DNA of 64,000 nt from Gelatoporia subvermispora B (Eukaryota > Basidiomycota > Agaricomycetes > Polyporales > Gelatoporiaceae): positions 484,698-548,697 of the forward strand of contig KB445806.1 in NCBI GenBank assembly GCA_000320605.2, read 5' to 3'. The notes under the pieces are model-generated. The model did not search any database and was not told the DNA's origin. It saw nothing but the letters and a program-made list of their open reading frames with translations. The translations under genes were made by a program, and so were the position numbers. This document shows, piece by piece, positions 1-11,700 of the stretch (positions within the stretch are counted from its first letter, which is position 1; each line of letters opens with the position of its first letter).

Positions 1-1046
1 AGACGTCTCAGTCGTGTCTGCTGAAGTATTCTGACAGATGTGAGGTGCAGAGCATACGTTGCAGGGCGGTCAGCTCACTGCTGTATTCCTCAGGGACAAT
101 CATTACTACGATATGCTTCTTGCTGTCGGATACACTCATTCTGCTAGTGACGTGGCGCAGAACGTGGTCTCTGAAGCGCGAGGCAGACCGGTGCGGTATC
201 AGAACACCCCTGGTGACCTGGCTGCTACGCGATGGCAAGTCGACTGATACTCGAATGTCGAGATACTAACGTGCACATGACCAACAGGTACTGCATACTT
301 CACGTGCGTCTTTGCAAGCCCCCTTAAGTCCTCGCAATATGACGCCTCCTTGTAGGCTGTTAGCATGTGTGCTCACACTATACATTCTCGGGATCGTGAT
401 CGAGGTGATGTGGCTCCACTATGGGATTGTCTCTACATATTCAAATACTAAAATACCCTTGCAGGAAATTGATGCTGGTATCATTGCGTCCGCGTGAGTC
501 ATATGGTCACCCAATCGAAAATACCTGACACTCTGCGCTCTGTGAAAAAGGCTGTCATCCGTCTGCATGACACACTTTCTATGCGATCTTCGCCGTGTCG
601 CCTACAGTCACCCTGATCATGGTGTGGACACACGCGCTTCAGTAATGGTCTCGTTTTCCAGCGTCTCCAGCCGTTTACAGTACACGAATCCGAATCTGGT
701 GTCATTCATCGACAACATCGGGGAATTCTTCGTGGATGGTGACAATGTTCCTGGGTCTGAGCGGGAGCAGCAGGCGTCCGACGATTTTCCGCAATCTGGA
801 GACCAGAACTCCGGTGAAGATGACAGAGATGTGATAGACACAATCGAGCCCCTTGCAACCAACTCGGAGACCTCAGATGTAATGGATTCGGAGGCGGAGG
901 TGGGTCTTCTCCAGTACACCACTGTTACTCTCGAGATGCTACTGACGTCTATAACCATGGAATTCGAAAGTAGAGATGTGCTATCCAGATGTCGATTAAT
1001 ATGTCGATGCTGCGCACCTCGTCGCCAAGAAGGTTCGGTTCAGTGA
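1..1046 (+). CDS. DUF6533-type multi-spanning membrane protein, 3' part
   Basis: This is the 3' part of a gene cut by the window start. Coding exons read ?-234, 288-303, 356-493 and 551-1046 (stop TGA), all in phase. The first exon encodes a hydrophobic segment followed by a loop with LLVTWRRTW and ending TWLLRDG. The next exons give GTAYF and a second long hydrophobic helix. The last exon starts THFLCDLRRVAYS and continues as an acidic, Ser-rich tail. This order (membrane helix, TW-x-x-T loop, LLRDG-T-x-YF, helix, FL-x-DLR) is how I recognise the large basidiomycete DUF6533 family, whose function is unknown. The intron at 235 has a GC donor (gcaagt) with a normal AG acceptor. The final exon has no obvious lesion. 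The 5' half and the start codon are outside the window. Confidence 0.68.
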
Positions 1047-2128
1047 CGTTGTCAGGTAGTTTAAGCTGCGATAATTGTGACTGTTTGCTACATATGAACT
1101 ATTCTTGATTGTCTTCAACATCGACCTCTGCGCTTGTATACTCGAGACTTCGAGTGATTCTAGCCGGGGCTCCTTTGAGCTGCAACCAAATAAATCTACC
1201 TCCGGCCTAAAATATTTCAGGTGGACACTTGGGACACGATATCAGATATGAGTACGCAATGGGTCTTGTACATCTTAATATCACAAAAAGCTCAGACAAG
1301 CCAGCGCCGCATAGGGGTGGTGACGTTGATTTGCGGTATCTCGATACGGAAGCGCTAAAGCCACGTCACTGTTACGGTCGTCATTCGTCCGTGCTGCTAG
1401 AGTTGGAATACTCTACGCCAATCTCAATGGTCAGAAACCGCAGTTGAGCTCTGGAGTGTACGTCTATACCTTACTTAGTTACTTTTCAGGCTCAATGTTC
1501 TCGTCAGAGCCCTGGCAGATGACCGGCGCAGTTGCCAACAGGCCCAACCAAGACGCCGGTCATGTCAAGGGATTAAGGTCTCCGGAGATGCCATCCTGAT
1601 ATCGAACGACATCGCTCCCAACAGCCTGGTCACTTCTGCAGAGCTGCAGTATCGGATGAGGCAGTAACTTGACGGTATCGCAATTGTACGCACATGCGCT
1701 GTTCAACGCTCGCTCCAGATCTTGGTAAGAGACGTATCAACTCGCATCTATGGAACTAGCAGTCAGTAAGACATCACGGAAGCAGACGAGTCACAACCGT
1801 GATCTTCGAATGATGTCTCCACCGGCCATGAGATGGGTAGCACTTTGTATGCAGATATAAAGGCTCCGGTAAACATTTAGGATCAGGGACTCTTCTGTCC
1901 TTATCAGCGACGTCTTGTATCTTAATGTCTTCTACCGATGTGCCCGCCTATATCATTGAGTGGTTACCCAACCGGTACCGGGGTCCCGAATTATGCTATT
2001 TCGTGTGCCCTCGGAGATGCTTCGCTCTTCTCCGCTGTACCAATAGGATCTACTGATGGAACTACATCTTTATTTTCACCATGTGCCCAAGCAAAAGATG
2101 GGGCAGCCCACAGACGTGTTAACTAGAT
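1047..2128. other. no recognisable gene
   Basis: The sequence is AT-richer than its neighbours. Only short ORFs are present (72 aa at 1229-1447 and 62 aa at 1938-2126). Neither resembles a known family and no in-phase exon chain could be built. Confidence 0.5.
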
Positions 2129-2777
2129 TACAGTTTTTTACCGGCCCGTGGGACGCTGAAATTGTGTTCAGCTTTGGAGTAATGCATATCTACATGATCT
2201 GAAAAAAATAGTACAGCGATGGTTAGGAACACGATTAAACTGTATTTCTGATGTATCAAAAAGACGTATGTATGATTGTGCTGTGAGGAGCAAGACCATC
2301 TGTCGAAAAGTTCGTTATCAGTCTTATTGCAGTCAGTGGGACGCCTTCCCGATTTGGCCAATCTGCCACTCCGGCCCCGCCAAACCACCTTCCAATTTGG
2401 GACGTTCTCTGTACCTCTATGCTGTGTTTTGACAATTTGTCGCTCGTTCTACTGCAGAACAAAATGGATTTGGCTCAGAAAAATCGGGTGTGTACAGGAC
2501 ATACGGTTTAACAAAAAAAGCGCCCTTGCTGCTGAAAATGAAGGGAGAGCATACTTAAAATGCAAGTTTTCAGATTCAATTCTCAGCCACATCCGTATGT
2601 TTTTGGCCGTAGCAAGCTAAGTCCTCGAGGTAGCGCCTCATACACATGGGTGGATATCCGTACGAGGAGTAAAAGTGTTCACAAAATTTCTCTGAGCACG
2701 TTTTCCTACCGATGGTGGTAAAAAATGGCCGTTGTCCCACTGACCGGTGGTGTCCCACGGGCCGGTAAAAAACTGTA
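2129..2777. mobile_element. MITE with TA target duplication (Tc1/mariner-like ends)
   Basis: A 645-bp element lies between TA dinucleotides at 2129-2130 and 2776-2777. Its terminal inverted repeats are near-perfect over about 24 bp. The left end begins CAGTTTTTTACCGG at 2131 and the right end is its reverse complement ending at 2775. The subterminal GGGAC/GTCCC motif is repeated on the right side. No transposase can be read inside; the longest internal ORF (114 aa, 2276-2620) has no family resemblance. TA duplication and CAGT ends fit non-autonomous Tc1/mariner/pogo elements. The superfamily is inferred from the ends alone. Confidence 0.75.
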
Positions 2778-3400
2778 CGGATCGCGCATGAGAGGCTACC
2801 GGCTAAGTGCGGTCGCATCACGTGAATGACGCGCATCGCGTGTTGCTCCCGTTGTTGACGACTCTTGGAGAAAAGCACGTTCTAACGCTATGCACTAGAC
2901 GGCTGAAATCTTCGCTTGAACGCCTTACGTATGACTACTCAATGGCTCGTTTCCAAGATATATTTGACACTGCAAGTAGACTCTGCCCAGGTCTAGTCTG
3001 AACAATCCTCGCTTCCGGGCACAGCGGTCCGTGTCAAATTGCACCACCCCTCCTTAGCAGGGGCTCTTACTCTCGATGGCGACTCAATCGTGAACTTGGC
3101 TTTGATCACAGCTCAGCATCTGAGGACGTATCGTCTACTCCGGCGCCACCAGCGATCAAGGAACAGCGAATTCTGTGTGCGAGTGTGGACTGTTGAAACA
3201 TTCCCCGTATATTCACCTCTTTCAAGTCCCTCGCCTACAAGCCTTACGGAAGCCACCTAGGACCGCCTATAGCCCGGCTAGGGCTGGCTACGCTGTCAGC
3301 GAGCAGTAGGCGGGTATAGCGCCCGACAAGTAGGCGACCTTGAAAGTGGTGATTGCGTATTGAGGGAACAGGAATACAAGAAGGAAAAGGCTGAAGCTAC
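2778..3400. other. intergenic, no gene seen
   Basis: Only short unrelated ORFs occur. From about 3400 the sequence becomes homologous to the 5' leader of the SWI1-like gene (compare 30466-30790). Confidence 0.5.
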
Positions 3401-3756
3401 GCTCCGAATATGGAAGCGCTGGCGAGGCAGAGTGTGCGCTTGTGTATATTCAATCAGAGCGAAGCCGGCCTCACGCCGCCCGACCATTCTTTCCTCCCAC
3501 CATCCGCACTCCGCACTCGCGACCCGCCTCTCCATCCTCCCCTCCGCCACCGTGCTCAACGCATAAGTCTAGCGCCCCCAGCCTCCTGCAGTCGATTCCC
3601 ACATTCCCACCACAGCACTCTCCCGACTCGTCTCCCTATCACCTCCTCCGAATCCCATCTCCTTCTCCCGATCCCGCTCTCGAGCCACGTCTGCATCCGC
3701 CGCGTTCTGTGGCCATACAAAGCGACACTGATCCCGACCATCAAGCCCCGCGCTAT

Positions 3757-5531
3757 ATGGTGCAGGGGAACCCAATGATGAGCGCAGCCCAGCGTTCGAT
3801 ATTGCAACCGCAACCGCAACCGCAACCGCAACCGCAACCGCAACCGCAACCGCAACCGCAACCGCAACCGCAACCGCAACCGCAACTACCTCAGCATCAG
3901 CAGAATGCCGCGATGGCGCGTGGCATGATAGAGGAGATCCAGAAGCGCATAGAGACCCTGAGGAATCAGAGTATCGACCTCGAGAAGAAGCGCAACGCGT
4001 TGATACAGGACCCCGCGTCGAAAATGAACCCTGCGGCGGCGCAACAAATCAAGGCGTGCTGCGAAGAAATTCAGAAACGGAAGATGCTGATACAGCAGAT
4101 GTTGTTGCAGATCCAGAAACTGCAGGAAGGCATCAACGCTACGATGAGCACGATGTTGACGCAGCAGGCACAGCAGCAAGAGCAAGAGCAAACACAGCAG
4201 CAGCAGTCGGCGATGCAGCAACAGCAGCCGCAGCGACCTCAGCTTCCGCATCACCGGCAGTCGCAGAATGCGTCGACGGCGCGTACCACCGCCAGGATAG
4301 AGGAGATCCAGAAGCTCATACAGATGCAGAGGGACCAAGTAGTCGATGTTGAGAAGAAGCGCAATGTGTTGTCGCGGGACCTCGCAGCGAAGATGAACCC
4401 TATCATGGCGCTGCAGTACAAATCATACAGCGAGGATATCCGAAAACGAAGGATGCTGATACAGCGGATGTCGTTGGACATCCAGGAACTGCAGGATAGC
4501 ATCAACGCGGATCCCGTGATCCAGCAGCGCCGTCGGCCGACGCCTCAGGAAGAGGAGGAGGGTGGTCAGGTGGTCGAGCATATTAAGCGCGATGCGATGT
4601 CTCGTAAGTCGACTGTGAGTGTATGACCGCAGCTTGATGCTGACCTCGTGCAGGTTTGAACAATATGCGCGCCTACAGCGTGCCGGACATCCAGCGATTC
4701 GAGTTCAACGCCCTCTTGGAGCAGGTGTACAAGTGCGCGCAGGAGATGGAGCCGAATCTACCCAGATTCGCGTGCTTCTGGAAGCCAGATGCGATCCGCC
4801 ACGTCGTGACGATGGTGAGAGATCGGCACCGCTGTACACTGATATCGTTCTCGTGCTCACGCGGTTCCGCACAGATCTTGGCTACTCAGCACCAAAAGCA
4901 GCAGCTCGCCTCACCCCACCCGCGCTATACGTTGGAGGTGAACACTCTGCGGACGATGTTGAAGCACTTCCAGGCCGCGCTGGAGCAGTACAATAATCTC
5001 ACGGCGGTCCTGTATCCTGAACTTTCCCAGAACCAGCCCCAGAACCAGCAGCTTCCGTCAGGGCCTCCCTTGCAGTCGATGTATCCATCTCAGCAGTCTC
5101 CCTCACAGCGCCCTGCTATGAACGCCGAGCAGAAGCCTGATATCAGCGTGCCGAGCGGCCTGGCCGGCCTGCAAGGCATGGACCCCGCGCGGTTGAATGA
5201 GTTTATGAAGTCCGCGTCGGTCCCTGCACAGGAGCTGCGTACGCGCGGGATCCCCGAGGTCGCGATCAAGTGGATCGAGTCGCACCGTCCGATCCTTCAG
5301 CGCCATATCCAGCAGCAGCAGGAGTACCGCGCGGGCATCGGTGCGGGCATGAACGCGGACGCGCAACGCCCCGCGTCGAACTTGTCGCAATCTCCTTTGA
5401 ACGCGGGCGCGCAGCAGGGCGCTTCTCAGCTCTCTCCCTCACAGCGCCCTGCTATAAGCGCCGATCAGAAGCCCGATCTCAGCGCATCGAACGGCCTGAT
5501 CGACCTGCCAGGCATGGTCCCGCACGATTGA
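3757..5531 (+). CDS. ARID-less SWI1-like paralogue 1
   Basis: Three exons (3757-4603, 4654-4814, 4875-5531) give about 554 residues with introns at the same positions and phases as the full SWI1-like gene at 30.8 kb. The first ATG in frame is 3757; sequence upstream matches the 5' leader of the full gene. The order is a QP repeat, a MIEEIQKRIETL coiled-coil segment, a second diverged copy of that segment, then directly the QQRRRPT linker, so the polyQ region and ARID domain are missing. It then has the conserved MEPNLPRFACFW C-terminal helical domain and, unusually after it, the PSQRP-ARLNEFMK-IPEVAIKWIESH module that precedes this domain in the full gene. A second copy of the module has a 1-nt deletion that brings in the stop. 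It could be a functional truncated paralogue or a young pseudogene. Confidence 0.6.
3805..3882 (+). repeat. (CAACCG)13 hexanucleotide microsatellite
   Basis: There are thirteen uninterrupted CAACCG units. In the ARID-less paralogue they encode alternating Gln-Pro. The matching place in the full gene (about 31920-31960) has a short CAG-rich tract, so the hexamer expanded after duplication. Confidence 0.95.
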
Positions 5532-5660
5532 ACCAGTTCACGAAGTAGACGTCGGGATCTGCACAAGAGCTTCGTGCGCGCGGCATCCCCGAGGTCGCAA
5601 TCAACTAGATTGAGTCGCCCGGTCCGATGTTTCAGCGCACCATTCTTGACCCTACTATGC
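5532..5660 (+). pseudogene. out-of-frame remnant of second LNEFMK module
   Basis: The sequence continues to match the PARLNEFMK-to-WIESHR coding segment but with a frameshift at the PGMVPHD end of the preceding ORF and further in-frame stops. It is the dead tail of the duplicated module, also recognisable at the equivalent place of paralogue 2 (about 7460-7600). Confidence 0.6.
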
Positions 5661-6400
5661 CAGCACCTCTTCAGCACCCAGTACGAGCTGAACTGAGTAC
5701 TCAATACGATGGACAAATTATGGACGAAATGTGTTTCTTTAAACAATGTGTTTCCCTGTTGATGCAAGCCCCGACTAGTCATCGAGCTATTCCATCTGCC
5801 TCATTTCGCTGTTCACGACTGTGTCACGCACTCGCTTGTATTTTCACGACATGTAACCGCGCTTCATCATATTGTCTCGAGGCGGGCTGTGTTTGGTATC
5901 TTGTACTGACACCTGTCCATCAGAACCATCCCACCACAACTCGAGGTGACATCTCCGTAGCAAATATATTCCCGAACAACATCACCCACCCACTACCTGT
6001 ACAGAATGCTTTGCGTATCCACGTGAAGAAGGTATATAGTGTTGATAAGCGATAATTAGCAATGATACCCTGCTACTTATGGTGGACATTCAGAAGTAAC
6101 GATTTAGAGCGTGTACGACCTTCGAATATTTTTCACAAAATTTGATGGCGTATGTGGGGCGCGTGTCCCAAATTGCAGGTCTCCGTGCTGTTTTTCGAAC
6201 GTACCCGCGTCTGAGGGTGTATGGAATTTTCGCTTCACACTCTCCATCGTAAACTCGTCTTTAATCGAGGCTGAGCAAAGGCTGAGAACCTGAACGTTAA
6301 TGTTCATCGTGTGCCCCGGGTCCACTGGCAATTAAGCGCCAAGTGATTCTATGTACGGGTATATACTGTCGAATTCTCGCTAGTATACCGCGTACCGAGG
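5661..6400. other. intergenic, shared with downstream copy
   Basis: The first 120 bases match 7600-7760 after paralogue 2, so the two ARID-less genes are tandem duplicates including their 3' flank. No independent gene was seen. Confidence 0.5.
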
Positions 6401-6545
6401 AAAATAGGAATACGAAGAGTGAAGAGCGTCTATATCACCTGGCGCTTATCGCTTCGACTTGTGGCCCATTCCCATGTTCTACCGCCACACTCTTTCCTCA
6501 CAATTCTGCCCTCAATCCACCTCCCGTCCTCCTTAGTCCATAGTC

Positions 6546-7642
6546 ATGCAAGGTAACGCTGATTCAGACCACCAAGCTTCAAGTCCCGCGCCCCATGATG
6601 CAGGCAAACCAAACGGTGAACGCAGTCCCACATTGGATGTCGCAGCAGCCGGCGATGCAACAGAACTTCCGGATCCGCGCCGCATTGGCGCGGGCACGAA
6701 CACGGTCAATGCGCGCGTAGAGCAACCGCGATCTGCGTTGCAGAACGACGGCGCGACCCCTGCTCCCCAGGCACCCCAACCTCAGACTGAGAACAGGAGG
6801 CCGGTTCAGCGGCGTCGGCCGACGGCTCAGGAAGAGGAGCAGGGCGCTCAGGTGGTCGAGCATATCAAGCGCGATGTGATGCCTCGTAAGTCGACTGTGC
6901 GTGTATTACCGCAACTTGATGCTGACCTCGTGCAGGCTTGAGCAATATGCGCATCTACAGCGTACCGGATCACCAGCGATTCGAGTTCGACGTGATCTTC
7001 GAGCGGGTGTACAAGTACGCGCAGGAGATGGAGCCGAATCTACTCATATTCGCGTGCTTCTGGAAGCCAGATGCGATCCGCCACTTCGTGATGATGGTGA
7101 GAGATTAGCATCACTGTACACTGATAATATTCCTGTGCTGACGCGGTTCTACACAGATCGTGGCTACTCGGCACCAAAAGCAGCTGCTCAGCTCAACCCA
7201 CCCGCACTATACTTTGAACGTGACCGCTCTGCAGGTCATGTTGAAGCACTTTTATGTTGCGCTTGAGCAGCTCAATAACCTCATTGCAGTCCTGTATCCT
7301 GAACTTACCCAGAGGCAGTCCCAGAACGATCAGCTCCCTCCGGAGCATTGTGCCCAGCCGATGGGTCCATCTAAGGTGTCTCCCTCACAGCATCTTCCCA
7401 CAAGCGCGGAACAGAAGCCTGAGCTCAACGGGCAGAGTGGCCTACAAAGCCTGCAAGGCTTGGACACCGCGCGATTGAACGACCTTATGAGATGCACGCT
7501 AGCCCCCGCACAAGAGCTCCGTGCGCGCGGCACCCCCGAGGCCGTGATCAAATGGCTTGAGTCAAACCGTATGAGAGTTCAGCGCATCATTCTTGACACC
7601 CTCTACCGCGTCAACCCCTCTTACGCACCCAGTACGAGCTAG
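6546..7642 (+). CDS. ARID-less SWI1-like paralogue 2
   Basis: Three exons (6546-6885, 6936-7096, 7157-7642) encode about 328 residues. The middle exon is 161 bp, exactly as in paralogue 1 and the full gene, and phases agree (1 then 0). The start ATG lies at the end of a C-rich leader. The protein has the QRRRPTAQEEEQG linker, the C-terminal helical domain (MEPNLLIFACFW) and, after it, the PSQ-ARLNDLM-PEAVIKWLES module. It has no coiled coil, polyQ or ARID. It shares the permuted order with paralogue 1 but is much more diverged from the full gene, so it is older or evolves faster. The frame is intact. A role as an ARID-free competitor of the full protein is only speculation. Confidence 0.55.
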
Positions 7643-8380
7643 AGTGAGAACTCAATACGATGGACGGATCATGAATCAAATGTGTTCCGTTCAACGATGT
7701 CTTCCTTGTGTATGCAAGCCCCCGACCAATCATTATGTTCTTTTGTCTGTCTCCTCTTGCTACCAACGACTATAACTCGCTCTCCTGTACTTTCACGACA
7801 TTCTTACCCTTATTAATTCAATTGCCCTGCATTGTATTATATCGAGGTGGGCCGTATCTTGTATTTTGTGCTAACACTTGCCCATCAAAAGCTCTCTCAC
7901 CTTGATATTCTACACATCTCCTTCCATCTAGTTTGTCATCATGGTAGCGTGACTCGCCATTATTTCATTCCTGATGGGGTCGATATTCACGTCCATCGTG
8001 CTGAAAAGGGTCTCCGCCTCAGCACTCAGCGTGCTCGTCTCAGCCGGGATACCATGACTCGCCTCGGGGTACGGACTTTATGAAAAGTGCGCAGTTCATC
8101 TCAATTTGATTTATAATCCTGCCGCATGGCGTCGTTTTTTCGTCGCTGGATGATTAAGTGGTGCCTCCGGAGCAAATATACCTCCTGAATCCAACGCGCA
8201 TGCATTGCACGTCCCGTCAGCTCTACATTCGACGACATCGGACCGCCTCAATATGCATACAGCACGACTAGAATGACCACTTACGTCCGAGGCTTGTGGC
8301 TGGCTTCGCACACAAAGCTCCACTCTTCTTGCTCTCAGGACACGAGTGCCTTGCACTGCGATTGCAAATGTTCTCGTTAT
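7643..8380. other. intergenic between paralogue 2 and the retrotransposon
   Basis: The 3' flank is shared with paralogue 1 up to about 7760. After that only short ORFs without recognisable similarity are present. Confidence 0.5.
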
Positions 8381-8686
8381 TGTTGGTTGCGCGGGACCTG
8401 TAGGTAGTACGAATGTACCGTAGCTCAGTCTCGTGCTCGCGTAGCGTAGCCAAAACAGACTATATTGCATTACCTGTAGGTAGTACGAATGTACCGTAGC
8501 TATGGCGCAATTAGATAATGCTAGTAACGTATAGTAGACGAGATCTTACCTCAGTCTCGTGCTCGCGTAGCGTAGCCAAAACGGACTGAGGGACAAAAAC
8601 AAATCTGGCATTTTCTCTCCTCGATTACCTAAGCACGTCGCTCACGTGCGTCTTCCACCGCGTCACTCCCGGTGCGTATCCTCACA
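8381..8686 (-). repeat. copia 3' LTR
   Basis: A 306-bp LTR bounded by TG and CA. Inside it the ACCTGTAGGTAGTACGAATG block and the CAGTCTCGTGCTCGCGTAGC block each occur twice, so the LTR itself contains an old partial duplication. Confidence 0.93.
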
Positions 8687-8720
8687 TTACAACACGCCCA
8701 CTCAACGGTAGTGGCGCGAT

Positions 8721-11700
8721 TCACCACTCCAGTCCCATTCTCTTCGTGAAGCGCTCGTGCTTCTCTCGCACTAATGCCTTCGTCAACACGTCTGCAACTT
8801 GATCACCCGTTGGGATGTATTCGACGTCGACTTGACCCTCTTCGATCTTCTCTCGCGTAAAATGGTACCTGACCCCGATGTGTTTAGTGCGCTCGTGAAA
8901 CGCCGCATTCCTCGCCAATGCCATCGCCGATTGGTTGTCGGCTAGGAGCATCGTCGGCTTGTCGACTTGTTGTCCAACCTCCGTGAGTAACGCTCGCAGC
9001 CACATCGCTTCCTTCGTCGCTGATGTCATTCCCATGTACTCCGCCTCCGTACTCGATAGTGCTGTTGAGGTCTGCTTCTTCGACATCCAACTAACCGCGC
9101 CGCCGGCCATCAGGAAAACATGTCCTGTAACCGAGATCCGGTCGATCGGATCGCTGCCCCAGTCCGCATCCACGAAACCGTGCATCTCATCTTCACCAGT
9201 CGAGCCGCGATAGACGAGTCGCGTGTCTGTAGTTCCGCGTAGATACCTGTAGACACGTACAATAGAATTCCAGTGTTCCTCACCTGGGTTTGCTGCGTGA
9301 CGGCTGAGCGCGCCCACTGCGAAGGCAATGTCAGGGCGTGACCCGAGCATTGCGTACATGAGCGATCCGAGCGCACTCTGATATGGTCTCAGATCTATCT
9401 CGGGTGCCGACAACTTGGTCAGCTTTTGATTTACGGCCATGGGGGTGCTCATTGGGCGGGCGTCCTGTAGCCCGACGCGCGTGAGGATTGCCTCCACGTA
9501 TTGTCGCTGGGATAGCTCGATTGTGCGTTTACCCCGATCACGAATGATCTCCATCCCCAGGATCCAGCGTGCCTCGCCCAGGTCGGTCATCTCAAAATGT
9601 TGTCCGAGATCTTCCTTGATGCGTCTGATGGTGCCGAGATCGGGGGAGATGGTTAGCATGTCATCCACGTACACGGCGACGATGACTAGATGTCCGTCTT
9701 CGATCTTGTAGAATATGCTGTGATTGGAATCGCAGCGCTTGAATCCAAGAGCCTCGAACTCGCCGCGGAGTTTCTTGTACCATTCCCGGCTAGCTTGCTT
9801 CAAGCCATAGAGTGATTTGTTGAGCTTCCAGACCTTCCCGTCGCCTGCGTCATATCCGGGAGGACATGACATGTAGATCTCTTCCTCGAGATCGCCGTTC
9901 AGGAACGCGGATTTGATGTCCATTTGATGGATCTTGAGATCGAGCTTGGCGGCTAGTGCCAGTAGGGCTCGGATTGATGAGAACTTCGTTACCGGTGCGA
10001 ATGTCTCGTTGTAGTCAATTCCCTCAACCTGCGTGAACCCTTTTGCAACTAATCTCGCCTTGTATTTTTCAATGTCCCCGTCGGGACCTCTCTTGACTTT
10101 GAATACCCATTTGCAACCCACGACCTTTCGGTTCCTAGGGCGCTCAACTTCATCGTACAGATTCGCCTTGGCGAACACGAGTAGCTCCTCGGCACAGGCG
10201 GCTTTCCAGCGATCCGCATCTGGCCGTGACATCGCTTCTTCGTACGTGTTCGGGTCTTCTGACATCGAGACTCGCTTCGCGTGTTCTGCGCCCACTGCCG
10301 GCGCTCCGCCGTCAGTTCCCTTGTTCTCGGTGGCATCGTCTGGAGTCATCTCGTTGGCGACTGTGGGATGCTTCGAGTACGAGGTGACTCCATAGGTGTC
10401 GTCGTCATCTGACTTGGGAGCTTTGCGCGGGCGCGTGGACCGGCGCAATTCGGATGTCGGCACGTACCAGAACGGTCGATACCCCTTGCGGTCGCTCGGC
10501 TGTGCCCGCGCTGGTGATGTTGATTGATGTGGCATGACAGCCGGCGCTGGCGCTTGTCCGTCGTCGCAGGGCTCCTCCGCGCCCTTGGTATTGGCCTCAG
10601 ACTTGGTCGCGTTCTCGCTGCCTTTGTCATTCGCTGCCTCGGAGGGGCGATTCTCCTCTGTGGGCCCCGTGTGCACGGGCTCGAGTTCTACAGTGACGCG
10701 ACTCGGCTCGGCACCAGCGCCCTCGTCAAAAATGACATCGCGCGATTCGATGATGCGCCCACTCGGGCGGTGCACTAAGCGATAGGCTTTTCTGTTTTCG
10801 GCATAGCCAATGAGAATGCACTCCTGCGACTTGGCGTCCAGCTTCTGGCGTCTCTCGTCTGGGACATGGACAAACACCTTGCAGCCGAAGATTCGGAGGT
10901 GCGCTACCGAGGGCTTGGTTCCATAGTGCGCCTCATATGGGGTGACGTTCCCATCGAGTGCGTGCGTCGGCGTCCGGTTGATGATGTAAGTCGCGTAGAG
11001 TACGGCGTCGCCCCAGTACGAATTGGGTAGGCCTGCATTCCTAAGCATTGCGCGTGCGCGTTCCATGATTGTGCGGTTCATTCGCTCTGCAAGCCCGTTC
11101 TCCTGCGGCGTGTAGGCGTTGGACATCTCGTGATGTATTCCCTTGGCTTTGTTGTATTCTTCCATGGTGCTGGAAGTATACTCACCTCCGCCGTCGGTTC
11201 GGAGTTTGACAGCTCGCTGACTAAGCTCTGCTTCTGAGCGTTCGACGTAATTTCGCCAGAACTTAGCCGTCTCGTCCTTGGTCTTCATGAGATCCACAGC
11301 GAGATGGTGAGATTTCCCGTCGATCCAGGTGGCAAAGTAGTGATGCCCCTGACGCGTTGGCGTTTGCATGCGGCCGCACAAGTCGGAATGTGTCCGATAG
11401 AGTACACGCGGTGTCTCGGTGCTCGTCTCCTTTGGGATTGGGGCCCGAGCTTGTTTTCCTTCGAGACACGGCTTGCATACATTGCCTTTTGCGGAGCTGC
11501 CGTCTCCAGTAATGGCCATTCCATTGACCATGCCATTCCGGACCATTTTCATCACGGAGTCCGGGCTGATGTGGCCCAGGCGTCGGTGCCAGATCTCGAT
11601 ACTCGCTTCGGACTTGGTCTCGGCTTTGGCCGCCAGAACGCGTTCGGGACTCAGTTCCATGTCGGGACGCTCGGCACGTGCGACACATATCCTCTCACGC

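Noticed and set aside
3442..3756. N-terminal extension of ARID-less paralogue 1
   Set aside because: The frame is open but begins with GTG, and the region corresponds to the 5' leader of the full gene. The first in-frame ATG is 3757.
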